The notes below the pieces were generated by a model, which was given only the letters and a program-made list of their open reading frames with translations, was not told the DNA's origin and searched no databases. A stretch of 64,000 nt of DNA. Origin: Knufia peltigerae (Eukaryota > Ascomycota > Eurotiomycetes > Chaetothyriales > Trichomeriaceae). The stretch covers positions 496,001 to 560,000 of the forward strand of contig JAPDRN010000003.1 in the NCBI GenBank assembly GCA_030247855.1. The letters are read 5' to 3'. Positions 53,882-64,000 of this stretch are shown one piece after another (the stretch's first letter is position 1; each line of letters starts with the position of its first letter). Made by a program: the position numbers and the translations under genes.

Positions 53882-56800
53882 ATGCAGTCGCTCAAGGTGC
53901 TGTTGATCGCCAACAGAGGCGAGATCGCTTGCCGACTGATCAAATCTGCAAAGTACTCTAGAACCACGTTTTGAGGGCCACCAAATGACTAATCGTGACC
54001 AGACAACTGGGTATCCGAACTATCGCTATCTATTCCGAGTCTGATGGTGCCTCCCAGCACGTGTTACTGGCCGATAAAGCATGCTTGCTTGCGGGTGAAG
54101 CGAGGTCGGCATATATTGATGGGTATGTCAACGTCATACTCGGTTTATTCTTCCTGCGTCTAGGATCAGACTGATGACCTTAATCTCAGAGACCAGATCA
54201 TTAGGCTCGCCGTTGAGAACGAAGCCCAAGGAATCATCCCTGGGTACGGCTTCCTCTCAGAAAATGCAGACTTTTGTAGGAGCGTCAATGCTTCTGGAAT
54301 GGTCTTTGTTGGGCCCTCTCCGGAAGCCATTGAAGCCTTCGGACTGAAGCATACGGCTAGAGATTTGGCCGTCCAGGCCGGAGTCCCCGTTGTTCCCGGC
54401 TCCAAAGGGTTACTGGAGACTGAAGATGCAGCTGTGAATCAAGCTCAAGCTATAGGCTACCCTATCATGCTGAAAGCCACCGCAGGTGGAGGCGGTATGG
54501 GATTGATGGTTTGCATGAATGAAGACGAGCTACGAAAGAACTTTCAAACGGTCAAATCACGTGGTGGAGCTCTGTTCAAGAACTCTGGTGTCTTTCTCGA
54601 GCGGTATTACAATGTCAGTCATCACATTGAAGTGCAGGTATTTGGTAACGGGCTCGGCAAAGCAATTAGTGTCGGGGAGAGAGAATGTTCGATTCAGAGA
54701 CGGCATCAGAAAGTCGTCGAGGAATGCCCAAGCCCGTATATCAGCCAAGCGCACCCAGAACTACGAAAGACACTCACCGAATGTGCCGTTCGGTTGGCCG
54801 AGAGCATCAAATACGCATCTGCTGGCACCATCGAGTACCTGGTCGATCACGATACCGGAGATTTCTTTTTCTTGGAAATGAACACTCGTCTCCAAGTTGA
54901 GCATGGTATCACAGAGATGTGTTACAATGTCGACTTGGTCGAGTTGATGTTACGACAAGCTGATGCACAGCTCAGCGGCAATGGCGGTATTTCCTCTTCA
55001 GAACTGGAGCAATTACAGCAACGATTGTTGGAGCCAACAGGCCATGCCATCGAGGTCAGACTCTACGCCGAAAACCCGGCACGAAATTTCGCCCCGAGTC
55101 CAGGCCTCTTGCAGCAAGTTGACTGGCATCAGTTAACAGGTACCAGGATCGACACTTGGATCAGAGCAGGGCAGACGATAACCCCAGAGTATGATCCTCT
55201 TCTCGCAAAAGTGATGCAGCATGCACCTACTCGCGATCAAGCAACCATGCTCCTCCATCAGGTCCTGTCCGAGAGCAAGATCTGCGGGCCTCCAGTCAAT
55301 CTAGATTTCCTACTCAGTATTGTCAAAGCACCAGAATTTCAAACAGGGTTTACAACAACCAAGTTCATTGAGACGCATCAGTATAAACCAACGGCTATTG
55401 ATGTCATATCAGGAGGGTCGTATACTTTGATACAGGACTTTCCTGGTCGGCCCACAGTCGGGCGTGGCTTTGGACACTGTGGACCTATGGACCCGATTGC
55501 TTTCCGGACCGCAAACATTCTTGTTGGAAATGAAGTTAGCACAGAAGGTTTGGAAATCACCCTTCGAGGCCCGGAGCTCCTCTTCTTGTCTCCAGCAGTT
55601 GTCGCTCTTTGCGGCCCACCCGTATCTGCAAAGTTAGATGACACGGAAATTCCTCTCTGGCAAAGGGTTGATATTTCTGCTGGTCAAAAACTTGCCATTG
55701 GCTCCATTGACACGGGCTGCCGTGCGTACCTGGCGGTATTTGGTGGATTCTCGAACGTTGCTACCTGGTGTGGCAGCAAAGCAACATGTCCCATGGTACA
55801 AGTAGGCGGTTACCAGGGTCGCGCACTTCGACCGGGAGATCTTCTACACATTGTTGACAAGGGGAAGCTGCCTGAACGAACTAACTCAGCTTCGCGACCG
55901 GTACCGGAGAGTGTTCGACCGCGTTACTCTCATCAATGGGTAATTCAAGCTATGCCTGGGCCTTACGAGACAGGTTACATAACAAAGAGAGATATCGACA
56001 TGCTGTACTCTCACATCTGGAAAATCAGCCACAACGCTGCTCGAGGCGGCATTAGACTTATCGGACCTAGGCCAGAGTATGCAAGAAGTGATGGAGGTGA
56101 TGGTGGCGCTCATCCGAGCAACGTCATTGAATATGGATATCCTATTGGAGGTCTCAATTGGACTGGTGATGAACCCGTCATCTTTCCCGTCGACTGTCCT
56201 GACTTTGGAGGGTTCATCTGTAGCTTGACCGTAGTCACCAGCGACTGGTGGAAGGTCGGTCAGATACGCATGGGGGACGAGCTCAGATTCTGCCGCACCA
56301 GCCTTGATCGATCTCTGCAGTGCTCGAGATCGAACGCCGAATTCTTGAGGAACGTGGCAACCTTCGCCAGATCCGCTTCATGGGGAGACGCACCTGGGTT
56401 TGACAACAGCGAGCCCACACCTGAGCCCTATGTCGAAGGGGCCGATGTTATCAAATGCTTGGAAGAGTCCACCAGTCGTCCCAAGGTGACGTATCGAGCC
56501 GGTGGCGACAGTTTTGTTCTTGTTGATTATGGCATTGGGAAGGCCAACCTCAATATGAAATGCCGTGCTACGGCACTCAAGAGAGCGCTCGAGGCTCACA
56601 AAGGTCTCTGCACGGTACAAAACAACGGAGGCGCCGTCTTCAACATGGTCGGCTGTGGCAACTCTCTGTGTATCTACTACGACAGCTCGAAGTTGTCCAG
56701 GGTCGAGCTAATGACGACACTCCTAAACATTGAAGACTCTTTGGGATCCATGGCTGAAGCGAAACTCCCCAATCGGAGGTTCAAGCTACCGGCAGTGTTC

Positions 56801-57807
56801 CAGCATAAGAAGCTCGAAGACGCCATTGAGCGGTACATGGTCAATCAACGACCGCGTGCGAGCTACCTGCCGGATCCGTTCAGGTTTGTGGCCGAGAACA
56901 ACGGCATGACCATCGATGAACTCAAGCAGCTCTTTCTGAGCGTCGAGACGGTCGTGATAGGAGTCGGTTTCTTTCTCGCACTCCCACAGACGTTGCCATC
57001 CGATCCGCGTCACCGGATAAGTTGTCCGAAGATGAATCCCAGTCGTACATTTACCCCGGAGGGAACCTTCTCGTGGGGAGGCACCGCGATTTCCATTTAC
57101 GCCACGGACTCACCGGGTGGGTACATGCCCACGGGGATGACCATTCCGGGGGTCGACCTTTTCGGGCACAAGGCAGGCTTCACACCCGACCGACCGTGGT
57201 TGTTCGAGGACATGGATATGATTACCTTTTACGAGGTCACCACCGACGAGTATGATGCGAAAATGCTCCAGTTCAAGGCAGGCTCTTACGAGTTTGAATA
57301 CGTCGACAGTTTCTTCGACGTCGGTGCTCACAACAAACTTCTCACCGAAACCCAGGACGAAGTCAAGATGTTGAACGCGAAGAGATCCGAGGCGCAGGGT
57401 CGAATGATAGCCTTGGAAAAGAAGTTACTCGCTCAATGGGATGAAGAAAAGAAAGCTGGAGTTGTCTCTGCCGATTCAGTAAAGTCTATGCTTGAAGGTA
57501 GGACCCCCCCGTGGTCACTCAATTGGCGTCGATATGACTTACTGATGCTGACATTGATACAGACCCCGATGTAATGCCCATCGAAGCTCCAGTGCAAGCC
57601 AACGTCTGGAAAGTGATTGCGGAAGAGGGCCAACTTCTGAAAGAAGACCAAAAAATCACAATTCTCGAAGCCATGAAGATGGAGATTGATGTGGTCGTCC
57701 CGGACAAACTCGTCGGGGCCAAACTTGAACAAATCCTCATCAAACCCGGCGACACGGTGGAAAGTGGTCAGACAATCGCGATAGCACGAGTCGCTGCAAA
57801 GGCTTAG
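53882..57807 (+). CDS. lamA: LamA/urea-carboxylase-type biotin-dependent carboxylase
   Basis: 1247 aa from exons 53882-53952, 54003-54122, 54190-57497 and 57563-57807. Domains: biotin carboxylase (LIANRGEIACRLIKSAK; ATP-grasp GGGGMGL near residue 165; EMNTRLQVEH near 295); KipA/AHS2 carboxyltransferase half from about 460 (GSYTLIQDFPGRPTVGRGFG; FGGF; GGYQGRALRPGD); KipI/AHS1 half from about 830 (GDSFVLVDYGIG; DSPGGYMPTG); C-terminal biotinyl domain with ILEAMKMEID. There is no amidase (allophanate hydrolase) domain, unlike yeast DUR1,2. In A. nidulans lamA is needed with lamB to use lactams such as 2-pyrrolidinone; the lamB-type neighbour here supports that assignment. Urea or guanidine carboxylase is the alternative. 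Confidence 0.82.
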
Positions 57808-57911
57808 TATTGAGGAGTTTTGTGTCATGTTACGATCCCCGGTTCTTCGCCGAAGCAATTTGTATGTAGTATGGATATTTACAAGCTTTAGGCTATGGAT
57901 GTTCTGGTTTT

Positions 57912-58799
57912 TCACAGCCCCCTTTTCTTGTTGAATTCGTCTACAATTTCCTTTGTGGCTTTTACGATTTCCACGCACCCAGGCGAATCCGAATGACAAC
58001 AGATACTGATCTGATAGTCCTTTACAGGCAAGTCCACAACCTCTCCCGTCACGGCCGTCACGGTGCTATGCTCCAGCTGTTGACGGACGTGTTTTTTCAC
58101 GTCCTCGGTGAGCCATGGTTTCTTCTTCCTGTCCACGATCAGGGTCCCGTCGGCCCGGTACTTGACGTCTCCATAATACTCGGCCACAAACTCGAGGCCG
58201 GCTTCTTTCGCTGCCGTCTCCATGTTCGTCCCGGCGAGACCAAAGACCCTGACACCCTTGGGTACCCCGGCCCACACCGCCCGTGCCACATCAATGTTTC
58301 GGACCATCATGCCGTACAAAATCCCGTGGGGTTTGACGTGGTGAAGCTCGACTCCTTCTCGGGCGAGAAAACCCTGGAGAGCGCCGACTTGGTACACGAT
58401 GTTGGCCGTGTGTTCTTCGGGTGAGAGTGTCATTTCTCGACGTCCGAACCCCTGTACGTCAGGTAGACCAGGATGGGCTCCAATCTTGACGCCGTGTGCC
58501 TTGCAGAGTGATACCGTCTCTGCCATCACCAGTGGGTCTCCTGCGCTGTACAAGTCCTTTGTGTCAGCGTCATGATACATATTGATCACATACTTCATCC
58601 CCGCGTTATGTGCCAGTAGAAAGATATATTTGGGAGGGAGAGGCAAAAGAAAGAAGAGGGAGAGCACATACTGAAACCCACATGCTACATTGGCATGATC
58701 TATCATTGGTAAAAGTTCCTTGTCAGGACCACATACGTAGTTACCGTATGCTTCTCCCATGTCGACATTGATCAAGGCTTTGTGTTTGGTGGGAGCCAT
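57912..58799 (-). CDS. lamB: LamB/YcsF (PxpA) family protein
   Basis: 253 aa from exons 58799-58672 and 58545-57912. Splicing (GTATGT..TTGTACAG) rebuilds the family signature HANVACGF|HAGDPLVMAET. Other marks: INVDMGEAYG, GAHPGLPDVQGFGRREM, VKPHGILYG, YYGDVKYRADGTLIVDR and SICCHSDSPG. Bacterial PxpA with PxpB/PxpC (the KipI/KipA proteins) hydrolyses 5-oxoproline with ATP; the neighbouring LamA carries KipI- and KipA-like halves, so the two proteins likely act together on a cyclic amide. Convergent with lamA, 104 bp apart (divergent in A. nidulans, as I recall). Cytosolic; no targeting signal. The frame is open upstream of the ATG at 58799. Confidence 0.88.
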   Translation of the reverse strand: MAPTKHKALINVDMGEAYGNYVCGPDKELLPMIDHANVACGFQYVLSLFFLLPLPPKYIFLLAHNAGMKYVINMYHDADTKDLYSAGDPLVMAETVSLCKAHGVKIGAHPGLPDVQGFGRREMTLSPEEHTANIVYQVGALQGFLAREGVELHHVKPHGILYGMMVRNIDVARAVWAGVPKGVRVFGLAGTNMETAAKEAGLEFVAEYYGDVKYRADGTLIVDRKKKPWLTEDVKKHVRQQLEHSTVTAVTGEVVDLPVKDYQISICCHSDSPGCVEIVKATKEIVDEFNKKRGL

Positions 58800-59852
58800 A
58801 ATTAGTGATTTGTTCGGTAATGATACGATGCAGTAATTGCAATTCGGGTGACAATTCGCTTTTTGTGGGGAGAAAACAGAAAGCGATTCTGTGGTGGTAT
58901 CGCTATATTGTGCTCTTGAAACGGATTGAGGCGTGAACAATCTCGACGACGTCTATCTTCATCAACCCGAGGCAATGAGAAACAAACGAAAAGAGGAGGC
59001 AGGGACAAGTCCCTCGCCGTGACCTGTCATCGCTTCAGTCAAAACTCTTGGAGATACGAGGTCTTGTCAAGACTAACTAAAGGTCCCTAGGCTTGGTTGG
59101 CTTTCGGTACCGAGAAACATTTTCGGCTCTCACTTCTCTACTGTACGTTGTACTTTGTGCTCCGTGGTTCCAAAAGCCAAACCCGATTCCGGACTGGAGG
59201 CCGTATTCGGGGAAAGAAAGCATGCCCACTCTCCCCCTTCAAGACCTTGAGGCGCACGCATCTCCGTACCAGGTCGACAACACCACTTGTGCGTTCTCCG
59301 TATATAGACAAGACCTCAATGCGCCCTTCTCCGTTGATCATCCACCGGCGTACTCGTACTCGGTACCCGAGTCCCCCAATCTTGGCCGATCCCTTGGGCT
59401 ATAGCATGGTGTTGGCCGATCTCTCTTACCGAGTACTCCTTATCTCTCTCTCATCCGACAGGAATTTGCTCATACATCTACGGGACTACAAGTACGAGTA
59501 GATGTTAGGTGATGTGTTCCCATAATGATCTGCAAGGCGGTGGCCACAGGGAAGTGGAGTGGCCAGACCTACTCGTACAAGAACCCGCCCACGAATCACA
59601 CTCTTCGGATAGCAGGACGAAATCGACGCATTCCGGACCTTCATAATCTTATGTACCGAAGCATTTATGTTTACACTCGTGATGCTGTGTAGCTATCGTG
59701 CTGCTGTCATTTCAGATATCGGAACGTGGATGCCCCTTTTGGGTAAGAAACGGCGACCGGCCAAGGCACGCCAGAAGAAACGTGATAAGGAAATGTCTTA
59801 GCCTCGCCCACCTTTGGTATTGCCTGTCTCATCACCATTGTTGGCCTGCTTA
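58800..59852. other. lamB promoter and flavoprotein 3' flank
   Basis: 1 kb. TACTCGTA/TACGAGTA copies at 59351-59358, 59493-59500 and 59570-59577. No gene supported; short ORFs near 59100-59500 lack domains. Confidence 0.45.
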
Positions 59853-61436
59853 CTACAGTCTTGCAGTTCCTGGTACGGTAGAACCACCCTGCAGGACCTC
59901 CTTCGCAGCTGCGGTACCTGCCCTTCTCCCAAACACAGCCCCTGATGTCAAACCACTACCACCAGGATAATTCTCATAGAACAAACCTCCCATCATCTCT
60001 CCGACACAGTAAAGACCGGGAATCTCTCTCCCGGAGTCGGATGTGACTTGGGCTGTCTCCGGTACAGTCCACAAACCCCCAAACGTGAATGTGATACCGC
60101 AAGTCACCTCGACAGCCATGAATGGACCTTTATCTAGTGGTAGGGCCCAATTTGTCTTCCCGAGAGATAACTTGATACTGGAAGACTGAGTTGAACAACC
60201 ATCTCTGACGGCAGGATCCCACTTCTTCCCTGGGTTCTCCTTTTGAAATTCATAAACAGCCTTGTTGTATGCTTCCATATTGTCAATGAACGCCTGTCGG
60301 TCTACCAGTCCGCACTCTGAAAGTTTATCGGCCATTTCAGGGATTGTGTCGGCCATAATCCTCCTCACCCGCTCTTCGCGATATTCTTCTGACCGCAACC
60401 AAGATATTGTTCGTTGATCCCATAATTGGAAAACTTTCTGTCCCGGTTGTCCCAGAATAGCACGACCGAATTTGGCGTATGTGTAGTTCCGCAGATCTAC
60501 GCCTTCATCGACGAATCGCTCTCCGTTGATGTTGAACATCAACCCCAATGGATATCCGGATTTGGTGAATTCGTTGGACGCTACACGATCACCGGCATGG
60601 GCGGGAGCGTTGGCATCCCACGCCACTGAATGACAACCAGACCAATTGCCAGCCTGCCGTGCTCTTACGTCTCGCATCGCCATCTCCAGACAATCCCCAG
60701 TGTTGAAAGGTGTGCCACGAACCTTGGCCAGATCCCACCCTGGTCCTAGCAATTGAGACCGCATTCTTGGATTGGCTTCAAATCCACCAGCGGCCAAAAT
60801 CACCGCACCGGTCTTGATCTTCACAGTCTTGCCGTTTTGTGATAAGACTGCACCCGTGACTGCCCCAGTCTCTGGGTCTGTGATGAGATTTTGCAACGCC
60901 GTTGAATAGAACACCGAGACTCCGTGCGTGCGAGCCGCGGCTTTGTGGTCTTCAATCAGACCTTTCCCGCCGTCCTCAGTTTTCAGGGCTAGGCCACCCC
61001 AGAATTTCAACCGCCCATCAATCTCGTAAGCCTGTCGATTGAAGGATAACTGAAAACGAATGCCGTTCTTCTTGAGCCACTTTACGGCAGAATTGGAGTC
61101 TTCGACCAGGATTTTGCTCAGGGTAGGGTCGGACCTCCCAGCACATACTCTTCTCATATCGTTCGAAAAGTCTTGGACAGTGTACGGTTCCATGTCGATC
61201 TTGTCAGCTGTTGCTTGGTCGACATTGTTGACCAGTGGGAGAAGATCGTCCTTGCCATGATGCACCGTGCGATATGCCCCTGCAGTGAAGTAGGAATTAC
61301 CACCTGCCCATTCTTCGGGGCATTTGTCAACGAGGATTACCTCTTTTGCTCCCGCCTGCTTTGCAGCGACAGCAGCCGAGAATCCAGCATTTCCACTGCC
61401 TGCTACCAAGACCTGGCAAGATGGTGGTAGAGCCAT
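59853..61436 (-). CDS. TcuA-like FAD-dependent dehydrogenase/fumarate-reductase-family flavoprotein
   Basis: 527 aa, intron-less. The FAD-binding Rossmann motif is at the N-terminus (VLVAGSGNAGFSAAVAAKQA, then ILVDK) and the capping-domain pattern includes GGNSYFTAGAYRTVHHGKDD, AVILAAGGFEANPRMR, KFWGGLALKTEDGGKG and, at the end, TFGGLWTVP, GLYCVGEMMGGLFYENYPGG and SGLTSGAVFGRRAG. This is the FAD_binding_2 family; closest in pattern to bacterial tricarballylate dehydrogenase TcuA and 3-ketosteroid dehydrogenase relatives. The first residues are MALPPSCQ, with no signal peptide. Same strand as lamB, 1 kb away, so a role in the same pathway is possible but unproven. Confidence 0.82.
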   Translation of the reverse strand: MALPPSCQVLVAGSGNAGFSAAVAAKQAGAKEVILVDKCPEEWAGGNSYFTAGAYRTVHHGKDDLLPLVNNVDQATADKIDMEPYTVQDFSNDMRRVCAGRSDPTLSKILVEDSNSAVKWLKKNGIRFQLSFNRQAYEIDGRLKFWGGLALKTEDGGKGLIEDHKAAARTHGVSVFYSTALQNLITDPETGAVTGAVLSQNGKTVKIKTGAVILAAGGFEANPRMRSQLLGPGWDLAKVRGTPFNTGDCLEMAMRDVRARQAGNWSGCHSVAWDANAPAHAGDRVASNEFTKSGYPLGLMFNINGERFVDEGVDLRNYTYAKFGRAILGQPGQKVFQLWDQRTISWLRSEEYREERVRRIMADTIPEMADKLSECGLVDRQAFIDNMEAYNKAVYEFQKENPGKKWDPAVRDGCSTQSSSIKLSLGKTNWALPLDKGPFMAVEVTCGITFTFGGLWTVPETAQVTSDSGREIPGLYCVGEMMGGLFYENYPGGSGLTSGAVFGRRAGTAAAKEVLQGGSTVPGTARL

Positions 61437-62340
61437 GATACTTGGATCTTAGTATTCGAAACCACCCGGTCTGTTATCTTTGACAACTTCAAGCAAGACT
61501 CGTGCTTCTTGTTTCAACGGCTCAAGTAACAGTCCCGTCTCGGCAGCCTGTATCGATCAGATGTAATGTTGACGAAAGCAATGGTCGTCGCCACAATATG
61601 TGTAAAGCGGTCATAGACTCATCAGTCGGCAATCGGCGTTTGGCCGCCTCGGGTAGAGAATCAATGCGGAGAGGAAGAGTCTCCTTCTCCGCATGGCAAC
61701 AGCGGCACATGAGAGAATCACATAGTAATGTACGGCAATAGAGTAGATACATAGCCGTAGATGGAGCATCAAAGGGATGCCATTGTCACCAGAGTATTTT
61801 GACTCTTCAAGGGGATATAGATTAATGTCACAATTGTTCGCGAAAGGTGGTGTTACCAGGAAGAAAGACTGAGCTGGTGGTCACTGGTAACAATAGTCGA
61901 GCATATGGTCGAACAAATCTTTCGGAATGGTATGACTGATATCTCAAAATTATGATACAGACAATTTTGCGTTCCATCAGAGAAAGGAACGTATACTTAA
62001 TATGTCTTGCGCACAAGACAATTTGTGTCTTCTGTATGGAGTATGGGAAGAAGGATAGTCAGTCAGGGGTATTGTAGATGGCCAGATAAGATAAGATGCA
62101 CTTTGTGGCTGATGAGGCCAATGAAAGCCACTCATTCACCGCCACTGGGGGATAAACTGCGGAGTTGGAACATTATTGCAGAGGACACTTCCAGACACCT
62201 TTTTTTGATCGCGTGAACTACAACTCGAATTCCACCACCACAGAGCGTGTCAGTGTGAATAACTCTCTTCTTGTGTCACATTGAAGAGCCACCTCTACGC
62301 CAAACCAGACTTTTTCCGTCGACACCGTCGCTCAGACACG
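61437..62340. other. Divergent intergenic region
   Basis: Promoters of the flavoprotein (-) and the p24 gene (+). No recognisable named sites; short ORFs only. Confidence 0.45.
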
Positions 62341-63181
62341 ATGAGGTTAGGAACGATTGCGGCCTTTGTAGGCTTAATAGGGGCCTCCCTCGCGCACAAC
62401 ATTCAATTAAAGGCACACACGCGTGAATGTTTCCACGAAGAACTGCACAAGGATGACAAGATGACGGTGACCTTCCAAGTGGGCGACCGAGAATTCGGAG
62501 GTTCAGGAAACCTGGACATTGATTTTTACGTGCGTGTCACTCACTGTCTCACCCGCAACGTCCTAATTGATGTCCCCTACCAAATTAAAAAAGGGGAACC
62601 TCACTGACTAGATCGTTCCCTTCTTTCCAGATCACCGACCCTGCCGGCAACTACGAAACCCAGATGAGCACGGTATCTTCCGGTGACTACTCCTTCGAGG
62701 CCCGCATGGATGGCAAATACATCTACTGCTTCAGCAACGAACATTGGTCCGCCAACAGCAAAGAAGTCTCGTTCAACGTTCACGGAATCGTCTACGTTCC
62801 CGAATCAGAGGCCCCATCTGATCCTTTGGAAGGCGAAGGTACGTTCCCACTCACACTAACCCGCTGATATTCATGCTGCTGGCTGGCTCCCCTTTCTTTC
62901 TAGTTTACATGTACGATACTCCGCGAAAATACAATCTTTTGCTAATTGTACTTGTGTGTGTATTTGTAGTGCGTCAACTTTCCGAACTCCTAGCCCAGGT
63001 CAAAGACGAGCAAACCTACATCGTCGTCCGAGAACGTACGCACCGAAACACCGCCGAGAGTACAAACGCAAGAGTCAAGTGGTGGTCAATATTCCAGCTG
63101 GGGGTCCTGATAGGAGAAGGAGTGTTCCAAGTTTGGTGGTTGAAGCGTTTCTTCGAGGTGAACAGCCGTCCTCTTCCATGA
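62341..63181 (+). CDS. p24-family cargo receptor, Emp24 (p24-beta) type
   Basis: 202 aa from exons 62341-62529, 62631-62838 and 62970-63181. Signal peptide MRLGTIAAFVGLIGASLAHN, then a GOLD domain (ECFHEELHKDDKMTVTFQVG; ITDPAGNYETQ; YIYCFSNEHWSANSKEVSFN) with its two cysteines, a coiled coil (VRQLSELLAQVKDEQTYIVV, RERTHRNTAE), one membrane span (WWSIFQLGVLIGEGVFQVWW) and the cytosolic LKRFFEV, the COPI/COPII-binding tail of the p24-beta class. These proteins cycle between ER and Golgi and sort cargo such as GPI-anchored proteins. The tail reads on NSRPLP before the stop, longer than usual; an alternative splice at the GTGAAC there is conceivable but would lose the conserved Val. Confidence 0.88.
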
Positions 63182-63763
63182 AAAAAAAAAGATGAAAAAA
63201 ATCCTTTGTACTTGTTACTCTGCCTAGAGTTCGTCTGTCAAGAAGAACTCTGTGGACGCGATCATCTCGAACGCCTGATTGGATTGAGCTTGATGGCTGA
63301 CCCTTTTGTGTTCAATAGGTCAAGCGAGTCGTATAATAGCTTGTGGATACAAAAAGTTCCGTTTCATGGGACACTTGATAAACAAGGGCCTTTGATGATT
63401 TGCAGTTGGTTGTTCTTGGATGGGAAATACCTTTGCGATGGCATTATCATGGAACATATCCACGAGCCTCGATAGTGGCCTCACAGGGTCCGTGGTCGGT
63501 GAGGACGAGCAAATTCAGCATGTCAAAAACGATGTCAGGTTTTGGTGCAAGCCGAGGCCAACTCATGTCAACGAAGGAATGCCCAATATGCGGACAAATT
63601 GAAAATGCTCAGAAGCATGTGCAAAAAAGTTCAGACCTCTTCCTCGATTCTGTGACATTCTTGGTCTCCTGGAACGCCATCTGTTTATCCAATCCCGTCA
63701 ACTCAGTCTGTGCCCTGTCGATTATCCATATCTGCAGCCATTCGTCAATATCTACTACTACTG
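63182..63763. other. 3' intergenic region
   Basis: Between the p24 gene and the truncated gene at the window edge. An A-rich tract follows the p24 stop. No gene supported. Confidence 0.45.
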
Positions 63764-64000
63764 TCAATCAGCCGTGACCGTATGCCGGACCAGCATATTC
63801 CTCAAAGCTGCAACCATCTTCTGACTCACACCAGCAAGCATTCCTCCCATCAAGCTCATGATGCCAGAGAACACCACGTAAGGGATACTGACACACGGAT
63901 CTGCCGAAAGCCCACTTGCCAAACGCCGCATGTTGTAGTAAAAGACCTGCCCAGCCAAGCTCGCACCGACCATCTTCACCGGAGCCATATCGGCCAACCA
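63764..64000 (-). CDS. Small hydrophobic protein, 5' end beyond or at the window edge
   Basis: Open frame on the minus strand ending at 63764. If it starts at the ATG near 63988, it encodes a protein of about 74 aa (MAPVKMVGASLAGQVFYYNM, then RRLASGLSADPCVSIPYVVF and SGIMSLMGGMLAGVSQKMVA) with one or two hydrophobic segments and a basic end. The frame stays open to the window edge, so more N-terminal sequence may exist. It resembles small mitochondrial membrane subunits in size, but I cannot assign a family. Confidence 0.45.
   Translation of the reverse strand, partial: WLADMAPVKMVGASLAGQVFYYNMRRLASGLSADPCVSIPYVVFSGIMSLMGGMLAGVSQKMVAALRNMLVRHTVTAD

Noticed and set aside
53882..57807. Reading the carboxylase as a urea amidolyase (DUR1,2)
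   Set aside because: No amidase/allophanate hydrolase domain precedes or follows it, and it neighbours a LamB/YcsF gene.

Overview
The window is nuclear DNA of a filamentous ascomycete (Pezizomycotina). Genes are compact and on both strands. Most introns are 47-140 nt, with GTRNGY-like donors, CTRAC-type branch points and YAG acceptors. Gene content (CHD1 remodeler, RLI1, Vps20, PITH protein, Zn(II)2Cys6 factor, CYP52-like P450, LamA/LamB) is typical of Eurotiomycetes. A chaetothyrialean-type fungus is my guess, not something the sequence proves. I saw no intact transposon, rRNA gene or CRISPR array.

Left third (1-26 kb): the 3'-truncated RLI1 (ABCE1) gene is divergent from a CHD1-type remodeler. 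Then follow a small GPI-anchored-like protein, a class II aldolase/adducin protein, a 2OG-Fe(II) oxygenase-like protein, mitochondrial uL2m (RML2), a five-finger CCCH protein, a bZIP factor with a long leader and a short uORF, a spliced 75-aa membrane protein, and a Sel1-repeat protein with two unusually long introns.

Middle (26-49 kb): an F-box protein, a CYP52-like P450, a secreted GH13 alpha-amylase, a multi-pass membrane protein, a small mitochondrial-type membrane protein, a Zn(II)2Cys6 factor, a PrsW-type membrane protease homologue, a PITH protein, ESCRT-III Vps20 and an alpha/beta-hydrolase esterase. Long gene-poor stretches lie at 27.6-31.0 and 38.0-40.4 kb.

Right third (49-64 kb): at 49499-49715 there is a tRNA-Ser(AGA) gene interrupted three times. 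One insertion is at the canonical 37/38 position. The other two look like spliceosomal GT-AG introns, one inside the D stem and one inside the variable arm. Removing all three restores a complete 81-nt cloverleaf, and the A box, B box and T-run terminator are intact. This is the most remarkable feature of the window. Next comes a catabolic cluster: a Dur3-type transporter divergent from a LamA/urea-carboxylase-type biotin enzyme without an allophanate hydrolase domain, a convergent LamB/YcsF protein, and a TcuA-like flavoprotein. Together these suggest uptake and carboxylation-dependent opening of a lactam or urea-like compound. A p24-family (Emp24-type) cargo receptor and a truncated small hydrophobic gene close the window.
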